From the NCBI GenBank assembly GCA_900215285.1, contig OCMG01000004.1:2712001-2776000 (forward strand): 64,000 nucleotides of DNA, in the 5' to 3' direction. Positions within the stretch are counted from its first letter, which is position 1, and each line of letters opens with the position of its first letter. Position numbers and translations under genes: made by a program. The DNA is from Ensifer adhaerens. Lineage in GTDB: Bacteria; Pseudomonadota; Alphaproteobacteria; Rhizobiales; Rhizobiaceae. Below are positions 1 through 11,698 of the stretch, piece by piece. A model generated the notes under the pieces. That model was given only the letters and a program-made list of their open reading frames with translations. It was not told where the DNA came from and did not search any database.

Positions 1-822
1 CGCGTGCGTGAGGCGCTGACGCTAGCCTTCGACTTCGAATGGGTCGACCGCAATCTGTTCGGCGAGGTCTATGATCGGACCGAAAGCTTCTGGCAGAATT
101 CCGACCTGTCGAGCTATGGCCGTCCTGCAAGCCCACAGGAACTCGCCCTGATCGGCGACCTGAAAAAGGACATGGCGCCCGAATTCATCAATGGAACTTA
201 CAAGCTGCCGGTGACAGATGGGTCCGGTCGTGACCGCAAGGTTCTGCGCCGCTCCGTTGATCTACTGAACGAGGCTGGCTATGCCATCCGCGACGGCAAG
301 ATGGTGGATGGCCATGGCCGCCAGCTCTCCTTCGAGATCATGACGCAGAATCCCGATCAGGAAAAAGTCGCGTTGGCCTATCAGCGGTTCCTGACTGCAA
401 TCGGTGTGGACGCATCGGTCCGAACGGTGGACGACAGTTCCTATCAGCAGCGCAGTCAATCGTTTGACTACGACATGATTCTCAAGTCATTTCCGTCCTC
501 GCTCTCGCCTGGCATAGAGCAGATCGGTCGCTGGGGTTCGCAGAGCCGGAACATCATGGGCACCGACAGTTTCGCCGGCGTCGCAGATCCGGGAATAGAT
601 CGTATCCTCAACGCCGTGGTCAGCGCGCGGGGCCAGGATGACTTCGTAACCGCCGTAAGAGCCCTCGACCGGGTGCTGATGTCTCGCTATTATGTCGTTC
701 CGCTCTATCATATCGCCCAGCAGTGGGTGGCGCATCGTAAGAATCTGATGCATCCGCCCGTCACGCCGCTTTACGGCTATTCCCTGCCCGCATGGTGGGA
801 CGCGACCGCAAAAGCGCATTAG
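1..822 (+). CDS. Peptide/oligopeptide ABC transporter substrate-binding protein, C-terminal part
   Basis: Only the last ~273 codons are present; the reading frame is open at the window's left edge, so the true start lies outside. The sequence resembles the C-terminal lobe of family 5 (SBP_bac_5) periplasmic binding proteins, particularly the YejA-like group: a Trp-rich segment (FWQNSDLSSYG), a lobe reading LLNEAGYAIRDGKMVDGHG, and a C-terminal PLYHIAQQWVAHRKNL stretch ending in a short Ala/Lys-rich tail. Such proteins bind peptides in the periplasm and hand them to a Yej/Dpp-type permease. The permease genes are not visible here. Ligand specificity cannot be read from this fragment. Confidence 0.85.
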   Translation, partial: RVREALTLAFDFEWVDRNLFGEVYDRTESFWQNSDLSSYGRPASPQELALIGDLKKDMAPEFINGTYKLPVTDGSGRDRKVLRRSVDLLNEAGYAIRDGKMVDGHGRQLSFEIMTQNPDQEKVALAYQRFLTAIGVDASVRTVDDSSYQQRSQSFDYDMILKSFPSSLSPGIEQIGRWGSQSRNIMGTDSFAGVADPGIDRILNAVVSARGQDDFVTAVRALDRVLMSRYYVVPLYHIAQQWVAHRKNLMHPPVTPLYGYSLPAWWDATAKAH

Positions 823-922
823 CGAGAGATCCGGAAACAGTCTGTTTCCTTGTTTTTCTGCATTTTTCGAGCCAAATGCCGCGATAGCCTATGTTGCCAT
901 TACCTCCGAAAGGACCCCCGTC

Positions 923-1585
923 TTGAAAACCGTTACAATTGATATCGTGTCCGATGTTGTCTGCCCGTGGTGCTATCTCGGAAAGGCGCGCCTGGAGCAG
1001 GCGCTGGCCATGACAGCAGGACAGGCCGATGTAGCCATCACCTGGCGTCCGTATCGTCTCAATCCGGACATTCCGGCCGAAGGCGTCGATCATCAGGCGT
1101 GGCTTGCATCGAAATTTGGCGGCAAGGAGAATGTCGATCGGGCGCATGCCCAAATCGCGCAATACGGCAAGGAGGCCGGCATCGAATACGATTTCGATGC
1201 GATCAAGGTCGGTCCCAACACGCTTGACGCACACCGTGTCCTCCACTGGGCGCTCCGGCACGGCCGCGACGTGCAGAACAAGGTGGCGGACATGCTTTTC
1301 AAGGCGAATTTCAAGGAGGGCCGCAATGTCGGCGATCACACGGTGCTCGTCGAAATCGCGCGCGAAGCCGGCATGGACGGCGACGTGATTGCGAAGTTGC
1401 TGAAAAGCGACGCAGACAAGGATGAGGTGCTCGGCGAGATCGATGCCGCGCAGAAGATGGGCGTTTCCGGCGTACCATTCTTCATCCTCGACGGGAAATA
1501 TGCAGTTTCGGGTGCACAGATGCCCGAAACGCTGGCAGGCGCGATCCTGCAATTGTCAAATGATGAGGGTGGCGAGGAAGATTGA
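923..1585 (+). CDS. DsbA family oxidoreductase (FrnE-like)
   Basis: A 220-aa thioredoxin-fold protein with the redox motif C14-P-W-C17 near the N-terminus and a cis-proline region (SGVPFF) near residue 185. That layout is characteristic of the cytoplasmic FrnE/2-hydroxychromene-2-carboxylate isomerase branch of the DsbA superfamily. There is no signal peptide, so a cytoplasmic role in thiol/disulfide handling is likely; the substrate is unknown. The start is TTG at 923, which places the first beta strand (TVTIDIVSDVVCPWC) at residue 4. An AAAGGA-like site precedes it. The gene stands alone and is followed by a strong hairpin terminator. Confidence 0.88.
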   Translation: MKTVTIDIVSDVVCPWCYLGKARLEQALAMTAGQADVAITWRPYRLNPDIPAEGVDHQAWLASKFGGKENVDRAHAQIAQYGKEAGIEYDFDAIKVGPNTLDAHRVLHWALRHGRDVQNKVADMLFKANFKEGRNVGDHTVLVEIAREAGMDGDVIAKLLKSDADKDEVLGEIDAAQKMGVSGVPFFILDGKYAVSGAQMPETLAGAILQLSNDEGGEED

Positions 1586-1616
1586 ACGCAGCGCCCGCAA
1601 ATCGCAATGAAACAGG

Positions 1617-1642
1617 AAGCCGGCAAAATCGCCGGCTTTTTG
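1617..1642 (+). terminator. Rho-independent terminator after the DsbA-like gene
   Basis: A perfect inverted repeat, AAGCCGGC and GCCGGCTT with a short AAAATC loop, is followed by a T run. It lies 31 bp past the stop codon of the DsbA-like gene and before the convergent small membrane-protein gene. Confidence 0.85.
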
Positions 1643-1674
1643 ATGTGAAGCACAAACCGGTGAAAGAGGGCGCG

Positions 1675-1869
1675 TTACCCCCGCTGCCCCAGTGCCTTCT
1701 CGATTTTCCTGTCGGTATTGTATTGGCTGAGCGCGTATACGGCCCAGATTGCCGCCGGCAGCCAGCCGATCAGGGTGATCTGGAGAATCAGGCAGATGAT
1801 GCCGGCAAGCGGCCTGCCAATCGTGAAGAAGGTTAGCCAGGGCAGGATCAGGGCAATCAGCAGGCGCAT
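1675..1869 (-). CDS. YqaE/Pmp3 family small membrane protein
   Basis: A 64-aa protein made of two hydrophobic helices (about residues 2-17 and 22-46) joined by a short turn, with a charged C-terminal tail (NTDRKIEKAL). This is the size and layout of the UPF0057/Pmp3 family, small inner-membrane proteins linked in other organisms to cation and stress tolerance. The segment GIICLILQITLIGWLPAAIWA matches the family pattern of a small residue-rich second helix ending in a W-A-x-Y motif. The gene is monocistronic and convergent with the DsbA-like gene. Confidence 0.8.
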   Translation of the reverse strand: MRLLIALILPWLTFFTIGRPLAGIICLILQITLIGWLPAAIWAVYALSQYNTDRKIEKALGQRG

Positions 1870-2055
1870 TGTTTTCTCTCTCCAGTGAGTAGACCCTACT
1901 TATTTGGGAAGCGAGGCGAGCCTTGGCAATAGGATCAGCCGTGCCTTGCGCCAGACGCTTGACATCTTCAATCGCTCAACCCATCTTCGCGCGAATTTCA
2001 ATTTCTGCGTGCTTCATTGTTCCGCCCGTTGGGTCGGCAGTCTTAGAGGGTTTTT

Positions 2056-2763
2056 ATGTTTCGCGTCGTTCTCCTGGCAACCTCCATGCTCAATCTCTCA
2101 ACATCTGGCCCGGCTTCGGATGCCCAGAAAAGCCCCGTTCCCGGCTGGCTGGTCAGTCTGGTCGCCCAAGGCACGGAATCAAATCTTGAGAAGACCCAGC
2201 TTCGGCTCACCAGCCTTTTCGATCAGGCGACCAACGGATCTGGGGTGGCGAGCTATGAGCTCTTCAAATGGAAAGAGGCCGCTTTAAAGGCCCAGCGCCG
2301 CGCCATGCTGTTGAGCAGCATGCTGACGAAAGACATCGACGGCGACGGTACAATCACCAAGGATGAGCTGGACATCTTTTATGCGCCAACCTCCACGGCA
2401 AAGCTGCAGACAAACCTCGGCATAACCGTAACGCCGACGAAGGAGCAACAGGCGGAGATCCTGCAGAAGGCTGAGGAGAAAGACTTCAAGCTCGATACGA
2501 ACGGCGACGGACGGATCACTTTTGAAGAGATGCTGAAAGATGCCAATAAGAAACTGGAAGGCGAAAACGTGGGCAGTTACCCGTCCGTTTTCAACTCAGA
2601 CAAGCTCATGATGCTGGACGCCAATTCGGACGGCGTCGTGACCAGAGATGAATATCTGGCTTCAGTTACCAAAGCTTACAAGCAAGTCGACACCAATGGA
2701 GATGGGATAATCTCGCAACAGGAAATGAGAGCCGCACTCGCCAGCATCGGCCCTCCGAAATAA
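2056..2763 (+). CDS. EF-hand calcium-binding protein
   Basis: A 235-aa protein with four good EF-hand loops, at about residues 93-104 (DIDGDGTITKDE), 147-158 (DTNGDGRITFEE), 188-199 (DANSDGVVTRDE) and 212-223 (DTNGDGIISQQE). A fifth, degenerate loop lies near residue 56. The N-terminal ~20 residues are hydrophobic (MFRVVLLATSMLNLS), possibly an export signal or anchor. The four canonical loops predict real Ca2+ binding. Rhizobia have several EF-hand proteins of unknown role, and no partner is encoded nearby. The ATG at 2056 is preceded by an AGAGGG site. Confidence 0.8.
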   Translation: MFRVVLLATSMLNLSTSGPASDAQKSPVPGWLVSLVAQGTESNLEKTQLRLTSLFDQATNGSGVASYELFKWKEAALKAQRRAMLLSSMLTKDIDGDGTITKDELDIFYAPTSTAKLQTNLGITVTPTKEQQAEILQKAEEKDFKLDTNGDGRITFEEMLKDANKKLEGENVGSYPSVFNSDKLMMLDANSDGVVTRDEYLASVTKAYKQVDTNGDGIISQQEMRAALASIGPPK

Positions 2764-2814
2764 TCGGGTCGTGCATCGGCTTCGTTTTCGTCAAGAAAAC
2801 TGAACGTCAAAAAG

Positions 2815-2841
2815 AAAGGCCGGCATTTCTGCCGGCCTTTT
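2815..2841. terminator. Bidirectional terminator between the EF-hand gene and gyrA
   Basis: A perfect 10-bp inverted repeat (AAAGGCCGGC / GCCGGCCTTT) with a 6-nt loop has T-rich flanks on both strands. It lies between the convergent EF-hand and gyrA genes, so it can serve both. Confidence 0.85.
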
Positions 2842-2847
2842 GATGTA

Positions 2848-5643
2848 TTACTCGGCGCTGCCGGAAGGCGCTTCGCCGCCCTCGCCCGCCTCTGCCCCAC
2901 CGTCGGCTGAGGCCTCCGTCTCATCCTCACCTTCCGGCTCGCTGATGCGTTCCACCGAGACGACCTTTTCGTCGGCAGCGGTCGAGAAGATCGTGACGCC
3001 CTTCGTCGCGCGGCTGGCGATGCGGATGCCGTTGACCGGCACGCGGATCAGCTGGCCGCCATCCGAAACGAGCATGATCTGGTCACTCTCCTCGATCGGG
3101 AAAGCGGCGACGAGGACGCCGATTTCGCCGGTCTTGGACGTGTCGGTGGCGCGGATGCCCTTGCCCCCGCGGCCGGAGATGCGGAAGTCGTAGGACGACG
3201 AGCGCTTGCCGAAGCCGCGTTCGGAGACGGTCAGCACGAACTGCTCGCGCGCCTTCAGTTCCTGATAACGGTCTTCCGGCAGCTCGGTGATCTCGCCGGC
3301 TTCTTCACCGACCAGCGCAATATCGTCCTCTTCGACGCCCATGGCGCGCCGTTCGGCGGCCGAGCGCTTCAGATAGGCTGCGCGCTCAGCCGGATCGGCA
3401 TCGACATGGCTGAGGATGGTCATCGAAATCAGGCTGTCGCCTTCCGCCATCGTCATGCCGCGCACGCCGATGGAGTTGCGGCCCGCAAAGACGCGGACGT
3501 CATCGACGGGGAAGCGGATTGCCTGGCCGAGCGCGGTCGTCAGAAGCACGTCGTCGCGATCGGTGCAGGTCTCGACCGAGAGGATTTCATCGCCCTCCTC
3601 CTCGAGTTTCATCGCGATCTTGCCGTTGCGGTTGACCTGCACGAAATCGCCGAGCTTGTTGCGGCGGACGGTGCCGCGGGTCGTCGCGAACATGACGTCG
3701 AGGTTTTCCCACGTCGTCTCATCCTCGGGCAGCGGCATGATCGTGGTGATGCGTTCGCCCGGTTCCAGCGGCAGCATGTTGATCATGGCCTTGCCGCGCG
3801 ACTGCGGCGTGCCGATCGGCAGGCGCCAGACCTTCTCCTTGTAGACGATGCCACGCGAGGAGAAGAACAGAACCGGCGTATGTGTGTTGGCGACAAAGAG
3901 CCGCGTGACGAAATCCTCGTCGCGCGTCGCCATGCCGGAGCGGCCCTTGCCGCCGCGGCGCTGGGCGCGATAGGTGGTCAGCGGCACGCGCTTGATATAG
4001 CCGGCGTGGCTGACGGTGACGACCATGTCCTCGCGGGCGATCAGGTCCTCGTCTTCCATGTCCGGGCCGCCTTCGACGATCTCGGAACGACGTGGCGTGC
4101 CGAATTCGTCGCGGATGGCGATCAGTTCGTCCTTGACGATGGTCTGGATGCGCAGGCGCGAAGAAAGGATGTCGAGGTAATCGGTGATCTCGTCGCCGAT
4201 CTTGTTCAGTTCATCGCCGATTTCGTCGCGGCCGAGGGCCGTGAGGCGGGCCAGACGCAGTTCGAGGATTGCGCGGGCCTGCTCCTCGGAGAGATTGTAG
4301 GTCAGGTCCTCGTTGATCTTGTGGCGCGGGTCGTCGATGAGGCGGATCAGCGCCTCGACGTCATGGGCCGGCCAGCGGCGCTCCATCAATTGTTCGCGCG
4401 CCGTCTGCGGATCGGGCGCGCGGCGGATGAGGTTGATGATCTCGTCGATATTGGCGACGGCAATGGCGAGACCGACCAAGACATGGGCGCGGTCACGCGC
4501 CTTGCGGAGCAGATACTTGGTGCGGCGGCTGACGACCTCTTCGCGGAAGGACACGAAGGCCTTCAGCATGTCGATCAGCGTCATCTGTTCCGGCTTGCCG
4601 CCATTGAGCGCCACCATGTTGCAGCCGAACGAGGTCTGCAGCGGCGTGTAGCGGTAGAACTGATTGAGGATGACCTCGGCATTCGCATCGCGCTTCAGCT
4701 CGATGACGACGCGATAGCCTTCGCGGTCGGACTCGTCGCGAATGTCGGAGACCCCCTCGACGCGCTTGTCGCGCACGAGTTCGGCCATCTTCTCGATCAT
4801 CGTCGACTTGTTCACCTGATACGGGATTTCGGTGATGATGATCTGCTCGCGGTCACCGCGCATCGGCTCGATACGGGCGCGGCCGCGCATGATCACCGAG
4901 CCCCTGCCCGTCTCGTAAGCCGAGCGGATGCCAGCGCGCCCGAGGATGAGCGCGCCCGTCGGGAAGTCGGGTCCCGGGATATGTTCCATGAGCTGGAGGA
5001 GCTCGATCGCCGGATTGTCCATCACGGCAATGCAGCCGTTGATGACTTCGGAGAGATTGTGCGGCGGAATATTCGTCGCCATGCCGACCGCGATGCCGCC
5101 GGCGCCGTTGACGAGCAGGTTCGGGAACTTTGCAGGAATGACGACCGGCTCGGAAAGCGTGCCGTCATAGTTGTCGCGGAAATCGACCGTTTCCTTGTCG
5201 AGATCGTCGAGCAGCGAATGCGCGACCTTCTGCAGGCGGCATTCGGTATAACGCTGGGCCGCCGGCGGGTCGCCGTCGACCGAACCGAAATTGCCCTGAC
5301 CGTCGATGAGCGGCAGGCGGAGCGACCAGTCCTGCGCCATGCGGGCCAGCGCGTCATAGATCGCGGCGTCGCCATGCGGGTGATATTTACCCATGACGTC
5401 GCCGGTGACGCGGGCGCACTTGACGTATTTCTTGTTCCAGTCAACGCCAAGCTCGGACATGCCGTAAAGAATTCGGCGATGCACAGGCTTCATGCCGTCG
5501 CGCACGTCGGGCAGCGCACGGCTCACGATCACGCTCATCGCGTAATCGAGATAGGAACGCTGCATTTCTTCGATGATGGAAATGGGCTCGATTTCGCTCG
5601 GGCCCCTGCCGCCGGGTGTCATTTGCGCTGTCAATTCGGTCAC
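2848..5643 (-). CDS. gyrA: DNA gyrase subunit A
   Basis: A 931-aa type IIA topoisomerase subunit. The breakage-reunion domain contains the catalytic tyrosine in AAQRYTE (Y132, equal to E. coli Y122) and the quinolone-determining region [17 protein letters not shown]. Position 93 is Ala where E. coli has Ser83, while Asp97 corresponds to Asp87. The C-terminal DNA-wrapping beta-pinwheel carries the gyrase box QRRGGKG. The extreme C-terminus is an acidic Glu/Gly/Ala-rich tail. GyrA works with GyrB to introduce negative supercoils. The gene is monocistronic, followed by the shared hairpin and preceded by a divergent marC-like gene. Confidence 0.98.
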   Translation of the reverse strand: MTELTAQMTPGGRGPSEIEPISIIEEMQRSYLDYAMSVIVSRALPDVRDGMKPVHRRILYGMSELGVDWNKKYVKCARVTGDVMGKYHPHGDAAIYDALARMAQDWSLRLPLIDGQGNFGSVDGDPPAAQRYTECRLQKVAHSLLDDLDKETVDFRDNYDGTLSEPVVIPAKFPNLLVNGAGGIAVGMATNIPPHNLSEVINGCIAVMDNPAIELLQLMEHIPGPDFPTGALILGRAGIRSAYETGRGSVIMRGRARIEPMRGDREQIIITEIPYQVNKSTMIEKMAELVRDKRVEGVSDIRDESDREGYRVVIELKRDANAEVILNQFYRYTPLQTSFGCNMVALNGGKPEQMTLIDMLKAFVSFREEVVSRRTKYLLRKARDRAHVLVGLAIAVANIDEIINLIRRAPDPQTAREQLMERRWPAHDVEALIRLIDDPRHKINEDLTYNLSEEQARAILELRLARLTALGRDEIGDELNKIGDEITDYLDILSSRLRIQTIVKDELIAIRDEFGTPRRSEIVEGGPDMEDEDLIAREDMVVTVSHAGYIKRVPLTTYRAQRRGGKGRSGMATRDEDFVTRLFVANTHTPVLFFSSRGIVYKEKVWRLPIGTPQSRGKAMINMLPLEPGERITTIMPLPEDETTWENLDVMFATTRGTVRRNKLGDFVQVNRNGKIAMKLEEEGDEILSVETCTDRDDVLLTTALGQAIRFPVDDVRVFAGRNSIGVRGMTMAEGDSLISMTILSHVDADPAERAAYLKRSAAERRAMGVEEDDIALVGEEAGEITELPEDRYQELKAREQFVLTVSERGFGKRSSSYDFRISGRGGKGIRATDTSKTGEIGVLVAAFPIEESDQIMLVSDGGQLIRVPVNGIRIASRATKGVTIFSTAADEKVVSVERISEPEGEDETEASADGGAEAGEGGEAPSGSAE

Positions 5644-5826
5644 ATTCTCTGTTCGGAATCAGTGGTTTTTTATAGCGGAAACTCCCGCCAACCGCCAATT
5701 TTCGGGCCCGTTCTCAACAGGTTTTGCGCCGAATTTGCGGAAAAGCTTGAAACTTTCGGTAATCTGCGATCAAGGTCGGGACAAAGGGCGCACCTTGCCG
5801 GGCAAAATAGCCGATCGGGGGAAGAC

Positions 5827-6450
5827 ATGGCGGGATACGAGCAACTGGTCAACGCGTTCACGACGCTGGTCGTGACCATTGATCCGCCGGGTCTGGCCCC
5901 GATTTTTCTGGGGCTGACACATGGCATGAGCGGGCTTGAACGCCGCCGCACAGCGCTGCGCGGCGCGCTGATCGCCTTTGGTATCCTGACCGTCTTTGCG
6001 ATCGCTGGCGAAGCGATCCTCAACACAATGGGTATCTCCATCGGCGCGTTCCGGATAGCGGGCGGCCTGCTGCTCTTTGCGATTTCATTCGAGATGATCT
6101 TCGACCGCCGCGAGGCACGCAAGCAGAAGAGTTCGGAGACGGCGGTCGTTGAGGACCATGTGCATAACCTCTCGGTCTTCCCGCTCGCCCTTCCCCTGAT
6201 CGCCGGTCCCGGTGCTATCTCCGCAACGATCCTGCTTGCCGGCTCCTTTCGCACGCCGGTCGACCGGATCGAACTGATCGGAGTCATCGGCATCTGCATC
6301 ATGCTGGTGCTGGTCTCGCTGACGGTTGCCAGCCGCATCGACCGCTTCCTCGGCCGTTCGGGCCGCGCCATCCTGACGCGACTGCTGGGCGTGCTGCTGG
6401 CCGCCCTTTCGGTGCAGTTCGTGATCGACGGATTGAAGTCGGTACTCTGA
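5827..6450 (+). CDS. MarC family integral membrane protein
   Basis: A 207-aa protein with about six hydrophobic segments and the family-typical N-terminus (VVTIDPPGLAPIFLGLT) and central motif (FPLALPLIAGPGAISATILL). MarC/SNARE-like family proteins are inner-membrane proteins of unresolved transport function; the old link to multiple antibiotic resistance is not supported by later work. I chose ATG at 5827 although the frame stays open far upstream, because that upstream frame is antisense to gyrA. The gene ends just before the convergent VOC-family gene. Confidence 0.9.
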   Translation: MAGYEQLVNAFTTLVVTIDPPGLAPIFLGLTHGMSGLERRRTALRGALIAFGILTVFAIAGEAILNTMGISIGAFRIAGGLLLFAISFEMIFDRREARKQKSSETAVVEDHVHNLSVFPLALPLIAGPGAISATILLAGSFRTPVDRIELIGVIGICIMLVLVSLTVASRIDRFLGRSGRAILTRLLGVLLAALSVQFVIDGLKSVL

Positions 6451-6455
6451 ACCGT

Positions 6456-6887
6456 TCAGCGGCTCGAAACGGCCAGCGGATGACCGTTGCTGAACTGCAC
6501 AAGATCCCAGAGATTGCCGTAGAGGTCTGAAAAGACCGCCACTTTCCCGTAAGGCATGACCTGCGGCTTGCGCACGAACGCGACGCCCTTGGCGCGATAA
6601 TCGGTGAAGTCACGGTCGAAATCGTCGGTCGCCAGAAACATGAAGACCCGGCCGCCGCCCTGCTGGCCGACGAAGGGCTCCTGCGCTGCATTGGAGGGAC
6701 GGGCAAGCACAATGCCGGTCCCGCTGTTGCCGGCGACATCGCGCGGGCGCACGACCACCCAGCGCTTGTCCTGTTCCGGCTGATAGGTGTCCTCCTGCAA
6801 CTCGAAGCCGAGGACACCGCAGTAGAAGGCGATCGCCTCGTCGTAATCGCGAACGATCAACGCGACATTGGAAATGCGCTGCGCCAT
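6456..6887 (-). CDS. VOC family (glyoxalase/bleomycin-resistance fold) protein
   Basis: A 143-aa single vicinal-oxygen-chelate module: RISNVALIVRDYDEAIAFYCGVLGF is the classic first beta-alpha-beta unit and VFSDLYGNLWDLVQ the closing metal-ligand strand. VOC proteins include lyases, dioxygenases and antibiotic-binding proteins. This one is most like the generic glyoxalase/ring-cleavage group of unknown substrate. It lies 3' of the convergent marC-like gene and downstream of ssb on the same strand, 52 bp past the ssb stop codon. Confidence 0.85.
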   Translation of the reverse strand: MAQRISNVALIVRDYDEAIAFYCGVLGFELQEDTYQPEQDKRWVVVRPRDVAGNSGTGIVLARPSNAAQEPFVGQQGGGRVFMFLATDDFDRDFTDYRAKGVAFVRKPQVMPYGKVAVFSDLYGNLWDLVQFSNGHPLAVSSR

Positions 6888-6939
6888 CAGTTGGCGGCCT
6901 CCTCATATACTGGATCAGGGCCCGGCAAGCTGGCGGCGA

Positions 6940-7458
6940 TCAGAACGGGATGTCGTCGTCCATATCACGCGAGAAATTGCCGGCCGGCTGCGACGAGCCG
7001 CGTCCACCGCCACCACCGCGCGGCGCGGGTGCCGACGAACCGTAATCGTTGCCGCCGCCATAATCACCGCCGAAATCGCCACCCTGGCCGCGGCCGCCGC
7101 CTTCGCCGCGACCGTCAAGCATGGTCAGCGTCGAGTTGAAGCCCTGGAGAACGACTTCCGTCGAATAACGGTCATTACCGTTCTGGTCCTGCCACTTGCG
7201 GGTCTGCAGCGCGCCCTCGATATAGAGCTTGGCGCCCTTCTTGACATACTGTTCGACGACCTTGCAGAGGCCTTCGTTGAAGACGACGACGCTGTGCCAT
7301 TCCGTCTTCTCTTTGCGTTCGCCGGAATTGCGGTCGCGCCACTGTTCCGATGTCGCAATGCGTAGGTTGGCGATCGGGCGGCCGTCCTGCGTGCGACGGA
7401 TTTCGGGATCGGCTCCGACGTTGCCGATGAGGATAACCTTGTTCACGCTGCCAGCCAT
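6940..7458 (-). CDS. ssb: Single-stranded DNA-binding protein
   Basis: A 172-aa SSB. The OB-fold starts at the [20 protein letters not shown] signature and runs to about residue 115. It is followed by a Gly-rich linker and the acidic protein-interaction tip DMDDDIPF. The start is ATG at 7458; an upstream in-frame extension has no family similarity. SSB protects single-stranded DNA and recruits repair and replication enzymes. It is divergent from uvrA, and the LexA box at 7663-7677 lies in the shared intergenic region, so SOS control is likely for at least one of the two genes. Confidence 0.97.
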   Translation of the reverse strand: MAGSVNKVILIGNVGADPEIRRTQDGRPIANLRIATSEQWRDRNSGERKEKTEWHSVVVFNEGLCKVVEQYVKKGAKLYIEGALQTRKWQDQNGNDRYSTEVVLQGFNSTLTMLDGRGEGGGRGQGGDFGGDYGGGNDYGSSAPAPRGGGGGRGSSQPAGNFSRDMDDDIPF

Positions 7459-7662
7459 GCTACCAAACCCTGTTCTGAAAGATCGTTGCCGGGCTCTTCC
7501 TGCCCGAAAGATTTGCCATCTTAAACCCTGCAGCGAGGCTTTGCCCCCGCCGACAAAGCCAATCCACAGCTCATTTCCCACACACTTCGGACATGCTGCC
7601 AAGAACTGTCAGTGTGTTGCCCTTTATCATCCTCGCCGAATAAATCTGGCCTCCCGAAGAAT

Positions 7663-7677
7663 GTTCTTTATTTGTTC
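7663..7677. promoter_or_regulatory. LexA (SOS) box, GTTC-N7-GTTC
   Basis: A perfect match to the alphaproteobacterial LexA operator GTTC-N7-GTTC (GTTCTTTATTTGTTC) lies about 140 bp before the uvrA start and 205 bp before the ssb start. The uvrA gene is a well-known LexA target in this class. A following GAAC four bases later also forms GTTC-N4-GAAC. The rest of the 356-bp intergenic region shows nothing else I can name. Confidence 0.85.
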
Positions 7678-7814
7678 TATTGAACTTGTTAATGATTGTC
7701 AACAGATTCGGGACATGAGTTTGGGCAAGGCGGCGCGAAGCGGCTGATCTGGCTCGACAGGCCCGCCGTAAATTCGGCATAAGGCGTCATCTCCCCTTCT
7801 AGCCGGTGGATCCC

Positions 7815-10736
<2,922 letters not shown>

Positions 10737-10754
10737 ATAAAGGAGCATCTGCCA

Positions 10755-11558
10755 ATGACTGAGACCGGAACGATCCGCACAGGCATTGGCGGTTGGACAT
10801 TCGATCCGTGGAAGAACCATTTCTACCCGGAAAAGCTCAAGGCCAAGGACGAACTGTCGTTTGCCAGCAGCAAGCTGCGCGCCATTGAGGTCAACGGCAC
10901 CTATTATTCGAGCCAGAAGCCTGCAACCTTTGCCAAATGGGCGGCTGAAACGCCGGAGGGTTTCGTCTTCTCGCTGAAGGCGAGTCGGTTCTGCACGAAC
11001 AGGCGCGTTCTGGCGGAGGGCAGCGAGTCGGTCATGAAGTTCGTGACCTCCGGGATCACGGAGCTTGGGCCGAAGCTCGGACCTATTCTCTGGCAGTTTA
11101 TGCCGACGAAGCAGTTCGACCCGGACGACTTCGGCGCCTTTCTTTCATTGCTTCCAGAGAAGCAGGACGGCGTTAAGCTCCAGCATGTTGTTGAAGTGAG
11201 GCATCCGTCTTTTGTGACTGGTGAATTTGTGGATCTGCTGCGACGCCACAAGATGGCCTGCGTCGTTGCGGACCATGCCGAATATCCCATGATTGCCGAT
11301 GTTACCGGCGACTTCGTCTATCTGCGGCTTCAGAAGGGCGAGGACGAGAATCCTCACTGCTACCCGGATGATGCCTTCGATCCCTGGGCGAAGCGGCTGA
11401 AGGCCTACTCTGCTGGGTGCATTCCCGAGAACCTTCCGGAACTCGCCCCTGAAAGTGCGCCCTCGCCTGCGCCGCACGATGTCTTTGCCTATTTCATTAC
11501 CGGCGGCAAGGTAAATGCCCCCATGGGCGCCATGGAGATGCAACGGCGGGTGGGCTGA
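10755..11558 (+). CDS. DUF72 (YecE-like) domain protein
   Basis: A 267-aa protein with the DUF72/YecE TIM-barrel features: the opening IRTGIGGWTFDPWKNHFYP, ALEVNGTYYSSQ-like strand (AIEVNGTYYSSQ), KASRFCTN, and the VEVRHPSF strand followed by VVADHAEYP. Family members are widespread, structurally TIM-barrel, and have no firmly assigned reaction. It follows uvrA with an 18-bp gap and an AAAGGAGC ribosome-binding site, so it is probably co-transcribed; a repair role would be guilt by association only. Confidence 0.88.
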   Translation: MTETGTIRTGIGGWTFDPWKNHFYPEKLKAKDELSFASSKLRAIEVNGTYYSSQKPATFAKWAAETPEGFVFSLKASRFCTNRRVLAEGSESVMKFVTSGITELGPKLGPILWQFMPTKQFDPDDFGAFLSLLPEKQDGVKLQHVVEVRHPSFVTGEFVDLLRRHKMACVVADHAEYPMIADVTGDFVYLRLQKGEDENPHCYPDDAFDPWAKRLKAYSAGCIPENLPELAPESAPSPAPHDVFAYFITGGKVNAPMGAMEMQRRVG

Positions 11559-11698
11559 AATCCTCCCGGCGATTGCAAATCGTCATGAAAGTGACATGTT
11601 GCGATGAGGGGTGTCGTTATCGCGCAATTGCGCGCCGCTTTTCCGGCGCATGATGCGTGAAAAATGCGGACGCTTTGTCCGCGCATTCAGGCAGTGCC

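Noticed and set aside
3406..5826. Very long plus-strand open frame running into the MarC-like gene
   Set aside because: It is antisense to gyrA in a high-GC genome; only the part from 5827 shows protein-family features.
11621..11649. CGCGCAATTGCGCG palindrome followed by a GCGCCG/CGGCGC hairpin
   Set aside because: No T run after the hairpin and no clear regulator for the palindrome; not enough to call a terminator or operator.
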